Shown: piece after piece, positions 46,345 to 56,765 of the stretch | Layout: each line of letters begins with the position of its first letter | Numbering within the stretch: position 1 is the stretch's first letter | Assembly (NCBI GenBank): GCA_003254905.1 | Contig: QANU01003491.1 | Span: 1-64,000 of the forward strand | Reading direction: 5' to 3' | Length of the DNA stretch: 64,000 nt | Origin: Nissolia schottii | Lineage: Eukaryota > Streptophyta > Magnoliopsida > Fabales > Fabaceae | Translations under genes and position numbers: made by a program | Notes under the pieces: model-generated | What the model was told of the DNA's origin: nothing | Database searches by the model: none | Seen by the model: the letters and a program-made list of their open reading frames with translations, nothing else

Positions 46345-47663
46345 TGTAACATCCTAGCTAACTGCATACCCTCGAGTAGTACGCAATGCTCACTAGATTG
46401 TTAATCATTTGGTGGGATTACTTATAGTCCTTTATTATCTTTTGAGAATACATGAATAAGGAAAATAGGGACCAATTTAAAACTTTTCCACTTGTTACGT
46501 TAATTGCAAAATATGAGCCACGCGTGAATCAAAACATATAATACAAGCGATAGAGCCGAAGCTTATCAGTAGTAATCATTACTGGCATAGTTAATTACAT
46601 CACAAGTATCTGGTCCATCACAAATTACAACCAACATAATATCATAATAGTTTACATGTACAAGCCAAGTACATCAAAATACATCTCAAAATATATCAAA
46701 ATATGGCAAAATGTCCATCTGATGCCAAGCTAGACTGGCTCGTCCTCGGTCCTCTACTACTCCACGTGCGGCTCCTCATAGGGCTCCTCGTAGCCCTCAT
46801 AATCTTCGCCTGCTCTTGGAAACATAAGCGAGTGGGGGTGAGAACAGTCGTCCTTAGTGGTTAACCTTAGCATAGGGGATTTCTTTTTCTCGCTTATCAA
46901 CCCGGCCGCTCAGGGGTTACTAAGTGAACATGCATACTAACCTCCTACTGATTATTATCTTGCCTAAGGTCCTGAACGGCTTTATCTACTTTACTAGGTG
47001 ACTGGGGAACTAGTCTTGCTTATCTAAGTTCTTGAGCTTGTTTAACTTTTCTTGCGTACATACATAGTCGTCTCGAGCGTTCTCTTGACGGTACTTACTT
47101 CATACATAAACTATATCATATACTTATGCACCACATACTTGTTCATCACATATGCATTTATCATATACTCATACATCACCTCATTTCCTACACCTTCATA
47201 TCATACTCTATGCATGGGGTTCTCTTACGCATACCGGCTTGCCCGGGTTAGCGTCCTTCTTTTCTTTTCTTACGCATACCGGCTTACCCGGGTTAGCGTC
47301 TTTCTTATTCTTTTTCTTATGCGTACCAGCTTACCCGGGTTAGCATTTTTCCTCTAGTCGTTTGCTCATGTAGTCGTGGCCAAACGACTACATCCACTTC
47401 TGTTCCCAACTTGACGACGACCCAGCTGCGCTCACACCAGAGTGGTTGCTAACCACCGATGGGGTCTAGTGTCCATCGCCGCCAATCAAGTGGGCTAACC
47501 TCCACTAGGTAGGAGGCGGGGGCTGGCCCTTGCGACGCAACCAAGCGTTGGACTCATACATCATCATCTCATAACTTTAGGTGTGACGTCACCCTTTCTC
47601 ATTCTTCCTTTCTTTACTTTCTTTCTTTCTTTCTTTCTTTTCTTTCATCATCATTAACCGATC
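46345..47663 (-). mobile_element. Family A 3' LTR, truncated at assembly gap
   Basis: Aligns base for base with 49584-50901, including the ~45-bp minisatellite CTTACGCATACCGGCTT (47224-47350). It ends exactly at the unresolved base 47664, where similarity stops. Frames at 47052-47357 simply read through the minisatellite. Confidence 0.9.
46757..46825 (-). other. Acidic micro-ORF in family A LTR (22 codons)
   Basis: ATG follows CCCCCACTCGCTT. The short product is Tyr/Glu-rich, with GEDYEGYEEPYEEPHVE at its end. Matches the micro-ORF at 49993-50064 with few changes. Coding status unknown. Confidence 0.5.
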
Positions 47664-47664
47664 N
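47664..47664. other. Assembly gap (single N)
   Basis: One unresolved base marks the exact point where the left LTR stops matching its partner, suggesting a join of unrelated contigs. Confidence 0.8.
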
Positions 47665-47775
47665 CTATATATAGTGTTTGGTTTGATTTGACTCTGAATA
47701 GTTAAAATGGAATCAGGAACGTATTAATTAGGATGCAGTGCACAACATTTTTTTCAAATTTTATACCCAAAATTA

Positions 47776-47817
47776 ATTAGTATTTAATGTACAATACGTA
47801 ATAAATAAAAAATAATA
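47776..47817. repeat. 42-bp perfect direct repeat, copy 1
   Basis: Identical to 48392-48433 (starts ATTAGTATTTAATGTACAAT). The pair brackets the GA20ox fragment. Confidence 0.95.
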
Positions 47818-47821
47818 AGTC

Positions 47822-47977
47822 TAAGGCTGGCTTCTCATTGTCAGGCCACAGAAACTCAGAGGGTATGTTGCGTTGTTGTGACATGAAAGATGGATCAAAG
47901 ATCACCTTTTTTCCATCCTTATGATGATCATTCTCTATTGGGATTTCAGGGGAAAGAAGTGTTGGTGGAGGAGCCAT
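47822..47977 (-). pseudogene. GA20ox: Gibberellin 20-oxidase, N-terminal exon fragment
   Basis: The frame starting at 47977 (ATG) carries, at residues 25-50, VIFDPSFMSQQRNIPSEF then LWPDNEKP. This is the conserved N-terminal signature of GA 20-oxidases (FxPSxxxxQxNIPxxFxWPDxEKP), the cytosolic 2-oxoglutarate/Fe(II) dioxygenases that make GA9/GA20. Residues 1-24 are the usual variable leader. Similarity stops right after EKPA; the expected PLIDL segment and the catalytic jelly roll with the Fe and oxoglutarate residues are absent, and the frame runs into AT-rich repeat DNA. Upstream (48053-48082) lie a plausible 5' UTR and TATA box. The internal ATG is chosen because family similarity and the UTR fit it. 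It is a broken or captured host gene. Confidence 0.85.
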
Positions 47978-48074
47978 TGCTGTGTTTGAAGTGAAAGAGT
48001 GAGTTGGTATTAGGAGTAGAGAGAGATTGATAGGTAGTATGAGGTGTGGCAAAATAACAGGGTGACATGTGAGG

Positions 48075-48082
48075 TTATATAG
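48075..48082 (-). promoter_or_regulatory. Putative TATA box of the GA20ox fragment
   Basis: The minus strand reads CTATATAA about 100 bp upstream of the GA20ox ATG, with pyrimidine-rich leader (ATCTCTCTCTACTCC) between them. Confidence 0.55.
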
Positions 48083-48085
48083 AGT

Positions 48086-48803
48086 TGAACAAATTTGGGA
48101 TAATCAAACCCTCATAAAGGTATAAGACTTTTGTGAGTATGTAATTGTCCAAAAGTTATTCATTTTAACTGGCATACTATCATTTGTTAAGAATAAGTAA
48201 TTTAGAGAATGCACATGAATTTGTATTCAGATACTTTAATTTATTAATAAACCTAAAAAGAGAGTGATAGATAATATCAAACAAATAGAGTAATTTTCTT
48301 TTCACACTCCTTAAAATATAATTATTCATAATAAGTAATAAATCTTAAGTATTATTTAACGAACTACCATATTAATTTAACGAACTACCATATTAGTATT
48401 TAATGTACAATACGTAATAAATAAAAAATAATAATTAAATTAAAAAAATATTCCATCAATTCTAATTTATTTGTTACTTTCTTGCAATGAACAAATGGTC
48501 AGATACATTAATTTAAAAATATACAAAATTTAAAAATAGACAAATATTATAAAAGGAATGGAGTATATTTTTCTCGCACTCCTTAAAAAACAATTATTGC
48601 ATAATAAGTCGTAAATAATAATTATTATATACAAAATGATTAATATTAAGAGTTTAATTTCTATCCATTGACAGTGTAAAATATTTTTACACAGTTAACC
48701 AATTAAATATTGTCACATTAGCATAAATGATTGACTTTATTTCTCCATCCTTTAGAAGTCATATATATCAAAAGATTTGATTGAATGACAATGTACAACA
48801 TTG
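48086..48803. other. AT-rich promoter-side DNA with local duplications
   Basis: Contains AACGAACTACCATATTA twice (48358, 48380), the second 42-bp repeat (48392-48433) and a repeated CACTCCTTAAAA-AATTATT theme (48306, 48581). No gene. Confidence 0.6.
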
Positions 48804-49583
48804 TTGTAAAGACCCAAGTTCTTTTCAAAGGCGCTAAAGTGAATAGGGCAGAAGACGTGCTGCAACGCCCATGTTGCATTGTAGCAACACGGAAGCAGTG
48901 ACGCACTCCGGCTCCTCGGCGATGATCAGAAGCTCTAATCTGCACCCTTGGGCTAGAAGAGGATCCAACCCGCCCTTTTAGCCCACCTCTCTGCCTATAA
49001 ATAGAGCTCCCCCTCCTCTTTTCAACTCGCTCAAAGCTTCAGACTCCTCCCCTCTCTAGTGCAAAGTTTCTCAATCATTTTCTTCCCTCTTCTTGTGAAG
49101 ATGCAACATCTTCACCTAGGGTAGGTAGCCAATCATTTTAAGGATGGCCTAGGGTAGTAGGCCCCGATGCTGCCACTTTGGTAGTGGTGGTCCTATGATG
49201 GTCCATGGTTTCCGTAGCGATGTCAAACCGCTACCGGGGAGCCTACAGTTATGTTTCCTTATGGGTTTCTGAAAGCGTGGTGTTTGTTGGCGTTTTTAGG
49301 GGCCAATGCTATGCCGCTTGGAGCTTTCAGTGTTAGTGCTCCTTAGTTTCAAGATATTCCAAGTGAGTGGAGGTCCCAGTGCGTCGACAATACCACGTTA
49401 GTGGTCCGTCAATCGAGTTAATCATGTTTACAGCATTTATATTGCTATTTGCTTATTACTATGCTTATATGATGACATGCTAGAGTAGAGACTTATGATT
49501 ATATGATGCATGATGATAACTTTTAGAACTGTATGGTTAGGCTTACATAACAGACCCTAATAAAAATTTTGGTAAAGGAAGGA
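48804..49583 (+). mobile_element. Family B LTR, copy 3 (plus strand, 3' end cut)
   Basis: Starts TGTAAAGACCCAAGTTC. TATAAATA lies at 48996-49003, and then GGAGGTCCCAGTGCGTCGAC and the other blocks shared, in inverse, with 19513-21159. It stops where the family A LTR begins at 49584. Confidence 0.8.
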
Positions 49584-49992
49584 TGTAACATCCTAGCTAA
49601 CTGCATACCCTCGAGTAGTACGCAATGCTCACTAGGTTGTTAATCACTTGGTGGGATTACTTATAGTCCTTTATTATCTTTTGAAAATAAGAGGTTAAGG
49701 AAAATATGGACCATTTTAAAACTTTTCCACTTGTTACTTTATTTGCAAAATATGAGCCACGCGTGAATCAAAACATATAATACAAACGATAGAGCGGAAG
49801 CTTAAAAGTGATAATCATTACTAGCATAAATAATTACATAACAAGTATCTGGTCCATCACATATTACAACCAACGGAGTATCATAATAGTTTACATATAT
49901 AAGCCAAGTACATCAAAATACATCTCAAAATATATCAAAATATGGCAAAATGTCCATCTGATGCCGAGCTAGACTGGCTCGTCCTCGGTCCT

Positions 49993-50064
49993 CTACTGCT
50001 CCACATGCGGCTCCTCATAGGGCTCTTCGTAGCCCTCATACTCTTCGCCTGCTCCTAGAAGCAT
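49993..50064 (-). other. Acidic micro-ORF in family A LTR (23 codons)
   Basis: ATG follows CCCCCACTCGCTT. The peptide ends YEGYEEPYEEPHVEQ. Same position and character as 46757-46825, 59634-59699 and 63687-63785. Confidence 0.5.
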
Positions 50065-51159
50065 AAGCGAGTGGGGGTGAGAACAGTCGTCCTTAGTGGT
50101 TAACCTTGGCATAGAGGGTCTCTTTTTCTCGCTTATCAACCCGGCCGCTCAGGCGTTTCTAAGTGAACATGCATACTAACATCCTACTGATTATTATCTG
50201 GCCTAGGACCCTGAACGGCTTTATCTACTTTACTAGGTGACTGGGGAACTAGTCTTGCTTGTCTAAGTTCTCGTGCTTGTTAACTTTTCTCACGTATATA
50301 CATAGCCGTCTCGAGCGTTCTCTTGACGGTACTTACTTCATACATAAACTATATCATATACTTATGCACCACATACTTGTTCATCACATATGCATTTATC
50401 ATATACTCATACATCACCTCATTTCCTACACCTTCATATCATACTCTATGCATGGGGTTCTCTTACGCATACCGGCTTGCCCGGGTTAGCGTCCTTCTTT
50501 TCTTTTCTTACGCATACCGGCTTACCCGGGTTAGCGTCTTCTCATTCTTTTACTTACGCATACCGGCTTGCCCGGGTTAGCGTCTTCCTCTAGTCCTCCG
50601 CTCATGTAGTCGTGGCCAAACGACTGCATCCACTTCTGTTCCCAACTTGAAGACTACCCAGCTGAGCTCACACCAGAGTGGTTGCTAATCACCGATGGGG
50701 TCTAGTGTCCATCACCGCCAATCAAGTGGGCTAACCTCCACTAGGTAGGAGGCGGGGGCTGGCCCTTGCGACGCAACCAAACGTTGGACTCATACATCAT
50801 CATCTCATAACTTTAGGTGTGACGTCACCCTTTCTCATTCTTCCTTTCTTTACTTTCGTTCTTTCTTTCTTTCTTTTCCTTCATCATCATTAACCGATCT
50901 ACCCCTTGGGGGGAGACTGGTGAGGGGCGTGTCCACCAAGAGAGATGCTTCCTATCATATAGCTACATACTTGTTCCCTAAGGTTCAATTATGCTCTTTA
51001 GTTTTTACGTGATTAACTTCTAGTTCTCATGATGCATGATAGCAAAATCATTCCTAACATACATATTCTACATGCAATGTTCCACATACATCATCATACA
51101 TCATCATAAACATAACTCATTCATTCATCATACACATACTTGTAATCACTCATCAACTT

Positions 51160-51730
51160 CGGGGTCCCTCCGCGGAACCAACCCAGCACTCGCCCTCTAG
51201 GGATCCTCCGCGAAACCCTATTCAACACCACTACTGGTGCTCACTCAGCATTCTTCACGTAACCCTCCCAGCACTCCAAGTATCCTCCGCGGAGCCCTAC
51301 TCAACACTACTCCTGGTGATCACTCAGCACCCTTTACGTAACCTTCTCAGCCTTGCTAGGGATCCTCCGCAGAACCCAATCAGCACCACTCCTGGTGCCC
51401 ACTCATCACTCTTCTCGTAACCGTCTCATCACTCCAGGGTTCCTCTGCGAAACCCGTTCAGCACCATCCCAGGTACCCGCTCATCAACTTTCTAGACTCC
51501 TCTCTGTCACTATCCACGGAACCGCTTAGCACCATCACAGGTGCCCGCTCACTAACTCCAGATTCCTCTCGGTCATCCCTACGCGGAACTACCCGTCGCA
51601 TACTCCTTTGCTTATTTTCTCTCATTTTCTCACATTCACACCCCAGGGATCCTCCGCGGAACCCACTCGGCATCCTTCCAAGCGCCGCTCGGCAATTCTC
51701 TCCATACTCCGCTCAATCACTTTCCGCGGA
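51160..51730. repeat. CCGCGGAACCC minisatellite inside LTR
   Basis: About nine degenerate units carry GGATCCTCCGCGGAACCC then a CAGCACC-type spacer. Much more GC-rich than the rest of the LTR. Confidence 0.85.
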
Positions 51731-52018
51731 CTACCCAGCTACACCTAACGAACTAGAATCTGTTTTCTTTGTTTTTCTTACTTTTCTCTCCCCTTTGCTC
51801 ATGGATGCTCCTTGAGTTTTTCACACATTTCAGTTATCACATACTAAGCTAGTCCAGGTCACAGGACCCTTCAGAATCATCTCCTAAGTCCTAACATAGC
51901 ATTTCTAACATAATTTATCATAAGGCATAAAAGCACATAAACACATACAAGCAAATATAAGCCACCAAGGGGTGACCAAGCCAAGTTTACCCACTTGTAC
52001 AAGAACCTGGTGGTGGTG

Positions 52019-52023
52019 AGGGA
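52019..52023. repeat. Target-site duplication AGGGA (left)
   Basis: AGGGA lies before 52024 and identically at 54592-54596. Confidence 0.95.
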
Positions 52024-54591
52024 TGTAACACCCCTGCTAATTGCCCACTTTCATGGTAGTAAGCAATGCTCACAAGGTTGTTATGCGTTGTGTCAGGTTA
52101 ACTTTTACCCTTACTTTTACCTTTGCAAATAGTTCTTATGCGAAAGTATGGACCAATTTGAAAATTATTCTTTTACAGTACCAGTTTGTAAATTAGGGGC
52201 CGTGCGTGATTTAGATAACATATAACAACAATCGCTATAGGTTAAGGGTAACTGAAGCAGAACATAAAGAGTATATGTGCATATGTATATATAAATACAA
52301 CCGAGGTCCAACATCAGTACACATCGTCATAATAATACATATGTACACAAAATGGATCTAAGTCCTAATACATAATACAAAACATATATTCTCCAAAACA
52401 TATATTCCCCTCGTGTCAGCATCATCCTTGTGTCTTGACCTCAATCAACTGTCAGTCCAGTCGCCTCGTACACCTGCTGGATCCATAACCGAGTGGGGGT
52501 GAGAACTCTTAGTCCTCAGTGGGGTTCCTTAGCACTAATTACTGTTCATTTACTCGGATATCCTCCAGGCCGCTCAGGAGATCTCTAAGTGATCATGCAT
52601 ACTAAAATCCTACTGATTATTATTTTGGCCTAGGGTCCTGAACAGCTTTATCTATGTTACTACGTGATCAGGAAACTAGTCTTTCTTATCTAGGTTCTCA
52701 CGCTTTCTACCCTTAACCATCGCAACACCATCACACAAACATGTATGCTAACAGACACAACTGATCATCACGCATATGTTGCACGGTAAACCTTCCACCA
52801 TGCTTGCCAAGCACGAGACATTTCATAGTATCTATGCAATAGGTCATCGTGCCGATGGGACACAGATTTCAATGCATGTTCTAATACCATTCACCATATC
52901 TCTTCCCGTCTGTGTCCCAGTACTCCCTCGTACACCTCAGGACCGTCGTCCCCATGGTGGTGTACGACATGCATTCTCTGTCTGTTTCCCGGGCAAACAT
53001 GACTCCACCCCCTTCCCGGGTGGCGAGGGGCCGCCCTCTTGGCTAAGCCGGAAGCGGACCATATCATACACATATTCATCACATCATAATCCATTCATTT
53101 TTCTATCACATGTCATGCGTCTCATCATTCTTTTCTCTCATATGCACATTTATCTTTTCTCATCATGCTCTTGTTCCTACATTTCATTCTCAACTTTATT
53201 CATTACTCATTCATTAGACAATGACTTCTAGTGATCTATCCTCATGATGCATGCTTTATCCACACATAATCACATAATCACCTCAATAGTTATACTCATG
53301 TACAATGATCTGAGCCTCTATGCTGGTTGGAACATGTAGAAAAGCTAAGGGACTCAAAGGCTTCAGGTTTCATTCGAATGACTAGGGGTGCATTCGAATG
53401 AAACACTGCTAGTTCTTTCATTCGAATCCCTCGAGAATTCAATCGATTGAAATCCTGCTCAGACTTTCATTCGATTGAATCCTCCTGCATTCGACTGAAA
53501 TCCCTTGGGAATTCATTCGAATCCCTAGGGATTTCATTCGAATCCCACAGTAAAAATCGCCCCAGTGAGAGTAACTTCTCCGTGGGTTTTTGGTGTGTAA
53601 CATTTCTGCTTCTACATGGTCCAATCAGTACACTTATGATTTTCAAACAGCAAAATCCTCAAAATCTAACCTATGCACCTTATTCTCTATCATTTGTACA
53701 AAGTANNNNNNNNNNNNNNNNTATATATATATATATATACAGTCATAACATAATTCACATAGACAGTGGACTTAGGATTACCCACTTTCCAGGCGCAATG
53801 GGAAGTTGTCAGAAATGACTCCCAAGAGCTGTAGGATGATCATGCTATTTTTCCTGAGTCCGATGGAGTAATCGTCGCACGCACACTCGGACAGAGCAAC
53901 AGCGCTACAGATGAAATTTTATGAAAGAAATGGCACTGAGGCCGTGGCTTATTTATAAGCTTCAGGGCGCCTTTTAACTTCCCCACGAAGCTTTGTGCTT
54001 CTTTTTCACTTCTTTTCCCCCTTTTTTTTTCAAAATTATCTTTTAAGCCTAATTACTCTTTTACTCTTCCTTTAATTTTTATTTCCTTTTATATTCTAAA
54101 TTTGTTTTTCCCTTTTACCCTTCACTTTTTAAATTATTTCCCCTTTTGCCCTTTTCTTTATTTTCCTATTACTAACGTAGGAATAAATTCCTAAACCCGG
54201 TCAATTTATTTCGCGATCATGTTTGATCACATTTTGTCATTTTTCGATCGTGTTCGGATATTCTAAAAATATTTCGAGCACGTATCCGCGACCTACTAAT
54301 TTCCCGGATCATAGAGGTATGTACGGTTAAGGTATTCGTGAATTTATTACCCGTAAGAAATTTTCACAGATACCTTAAGTGTCTACCGAAATTTTGATTT
54401 TTGTCAAAATTTGGCACAGACCTCGTGGCACTCCGCGAGATCAAGAAACAATTACTTGACTGGTGCTTGAAAGCAATTAATGTTCTAAATAGTTTTCTCA
54501 GTCCAAATAATCGCATCTAATGTGCTTTTAATCAAGCCAAAAATTGGGATTTCCGCGAAATTCCCGTAAGGGAAAAATTCGGGATGTTACA
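52024..54591 (-). mobile_element. Solo LTR, family A (2568 bp), nested in family A LTR
   Basis: Ends TGTAACACCCCTGC / CGGGATGTTACA with exact AGGGA duplications and no internal region. A TATAAATA box on the minus strand lies at 53950-53957. A block of ATTCGAATGA motifs is at 53370-53545. A gap of 16 N and an AT microsatellite lie at 53706-53740. Frames at 52776-53231 and 53447-53818 are LTR sequence, the latter crossing the gap. Confidence 0.95.
53706..53721. other. Assembly gap (16 N)
   Basis: A run of unresolved bases next to an AT microsatellite, a typical local assembly failure. Confidence 0.95.
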
Positions 54592-55502
54592 AGGGAAGCT
54601 TGGATTGAAGTCCCACAAGCCTTGTTGTTTCCAAAGCTTGAGCTCCTCCTTTCTCCAAGATGGAAATCCTTGAGCAAGGTAGAGGGTGATGAGGTTATTC
54701 CTCTAGATTTTGGGTGGAAGAAAATGAAACCAAAATGAGGAGACTTGAGGGTTGTGCTTCGGTTTGTGGAAGGTGGAAGGAGATGGGAAAAGTGCTTGGT
54801 CTCTTTGAAGGTTTGGTGGTGTTCTTAAAGTTTAGCTTGGTGGGTGTTTTGGGAGGATGTAGAAGATGAAGTTCTCTTGTAAATTTGGGGGAGGGGCTCG
54901 GTTTTTGGAGGGCTAATTGTGAGGGAATTTAGTTGATTTTTAGAATAAATAAAATTTGGTGAATAGGGGGAGGTATGAGCATGGGTATGGGTAAGTGATG
55001 TGATTTGGTGGAGTAAGTAAGGAAAATATGGTGATGGGAATTTGGAAGCACATTTTGGGGAATTATTTTTGGTCAAAAATTCTCCTTCAAAACCGTGCAG
55101 CCCTCTTCTTAGCTGCTGAGATTTCATTTTTTTCCGGTTCCGGTTCGCTCGTGTTTTATCGCTTGCAGTGCCGGTGCGTCGCGCACGGTCGTCCGAAAAA
55201 TATTCCGTTTATACCGCCGCGTTCCTCTAATTCCCCTCTACCTAAGGGTATTAATATTTAAAGGTGTTTGTGAATTTTTCTTCGGGAGATTATTTTCACG
55301 GACACCTTTTTGCGCGCCAAAAAATTTCATCGGCGAACAACGACTGTTCGGTTGTCCACCGAACTTCCTATCGCGACCCGTCTTATTTCTTAGGGATATT
55401 CTACTTAATAATTTTCCATATTAATTCCCTAATCATGATTAGAAAATTAATTTAATAATTATGTTTACGATTATTTCTCTAAGAAAAAATCGGGATGTTA
55501 CA

Positions 55503-55726
55503 ATAAGGGAGTCACTGAGGAAGATGCAATAGCCTGTGGTAGAACGACGATCAGTAGGATCACCACCCCAATCAGGATCAGAGTAGGCGCGAAGGGTTAA
55601 TCAAGAGTGGGTAGAGAAGTGGAGCCCATGAAACAATGTTCCTTTGACATAGCGAAGAATTTCGAAGAACGGCGGCATAATGGGTAGATCGTGGAGCGGT
55701 CATAAATTGACTGACCAAGTGTACTG
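55503..55726 (-). pseudogene. Copia family G pol, RT end to RNase H start (fossil)
   Basis: The minus strand encodes the end of the reverse transcriptase and the start of RNase H: a YVKGT-type block, then AYSDPDWGGDPTDRRSTTGY and CIFL. Same element as 45960-46344. It is bounded on both sides by family A gypsy insertions (55502 and 55727), so the rest of pol lies beyond the window or is lost. Confidence 0.9.
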
Positions 55727-56765
55727 TGTAACAGCCCGATTTTTCCCTTCACCAAGATTTTTGCATAATAAATAAGTAAGAATACATTAATAAGAAAGGA
55801 TAAAATAAAATAAAATAAAAATTTAAGTATTAACTTTAATCCCTGTAATATTAGTAAAAAATAATAATTTTGCGATCTCGTGGAGTCCTGTGAAGTTTGG
55901 GTCGATATTCGGTTATTATTAAAATTTAATCATGACTCAAAGGAGTCCGTAAAATACACTAATATGAAAATAAATTCGAGAATATCTCGACAAAGATTTA
56001 AATATTAATAAGAAAAATTAGTAGGTCACAACGGTGTGTCCGAAATATTTTTAGGACCTCCGGACATAAACAATTAATAAGAAAACACGACCGAAAACAC
56101 ACATAGAAAATAGAAACACTCATGGCCAAGGGCCACAAATTTCCCCACGGCAGCCCTTCCTTTCCCACGAGACCCACACCCAAAATAAGCCCATCATCTT
56201 AAACCACCCTTTTATGCTTATTCATTTGTTTGTTCATAGTTATGCCAACCAAAGCTCATCCACCACGATCACCCTTTGCCTTTTATTACCTTATTTCACT
56301 TTCAAACACATAAAGAAGGCAAGTAACAACACAAGGCCGTGAGTTCCTCTTCCCTTGGTGAAAAACCTAAGCTCCCACAACATCTCCATCCTTCCTATTT
56401 CAATTGTTTCACTTCTTGGCAAGAAATTAAGCACTTAAAGCTTCACTTTCATCCTTCTTCCACCACCGAACAGCTCTCTAGGAAGTGGCTAACTCTAGTT
56501 CCTCACCTCTTTGATGGTGGATGATTGGTTATGTGATTATGTGTGTGTGTGTGTATGATTCTTTGAATATATGTTTATGTATGCTAGAAACTATGTTAGG
56601 GCTTAGGAAAATGATTCTGAAGGGTCCTGTGACCTGGACTAGATAGGATTATTATGTGTGGAATATGTGTAAAAGCTCAAGAAGGATCCATGGGAGAAAG
56701 GGGAGAAAAAGGGGAGAAAACGATGCATTCTGTTTTCAGCTTTGCCCAGTTACCGCTGAGCAGCC

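Larger units (their letters stand above)
46345..55502 (-). mobile_element. Gypsy family A element inserted in copia G
   Basis: Both outer ends are family A LTR termini (TGTAACATCCTAGC at left, CGGGATGTTACA at right) and are flanked by exact ATAAG duplications, so it entered as one element. On the minus strand the 5' LTR is 49584-55502 and the 3' LTR is 46345-47663, cut by an assembly gap. The interior has no PBS or gag; instead it holds a GA20ox fragment and a family B LTR piece. The two LTRs differ by very roughly 5% by eye. Internal sequence is lost or misassembled. Confidence 0.85.
49584..55502 (-). mobile_element. Family A 5' LTR carrying a nested solo LTR
   Basis: On the minus strand it starts TGTAACATCCCGATTTTTTC (55502) and ends AGCTAGGATGTTACA (49584). 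Without the nested LTR (52024-54591) and one target copy it is about 3.35 kb. It carries the CTTACGCATACCGG minisatellite (50462-50595), a CCGCGGAACCC minisatellite (51160-51730) and the acidic micro-ORF. No PBS follows at 49583. Confidence 0.85.

Noticed and set aside
47052-50593. Overlapping frames with ITSFPTPSYHTL and RLARVSV motifs near 47100 and 50300
   Set aside because: Both sets are translations of the duplicated LTR minisatellite (CTTACGCATACCGG), so their similarity reflects LTR copies and not a gene family.
52776-53818. Frames of 151 and 123 codons
   Set aside because: LTR sequence; the second crosses the 16-N gap.
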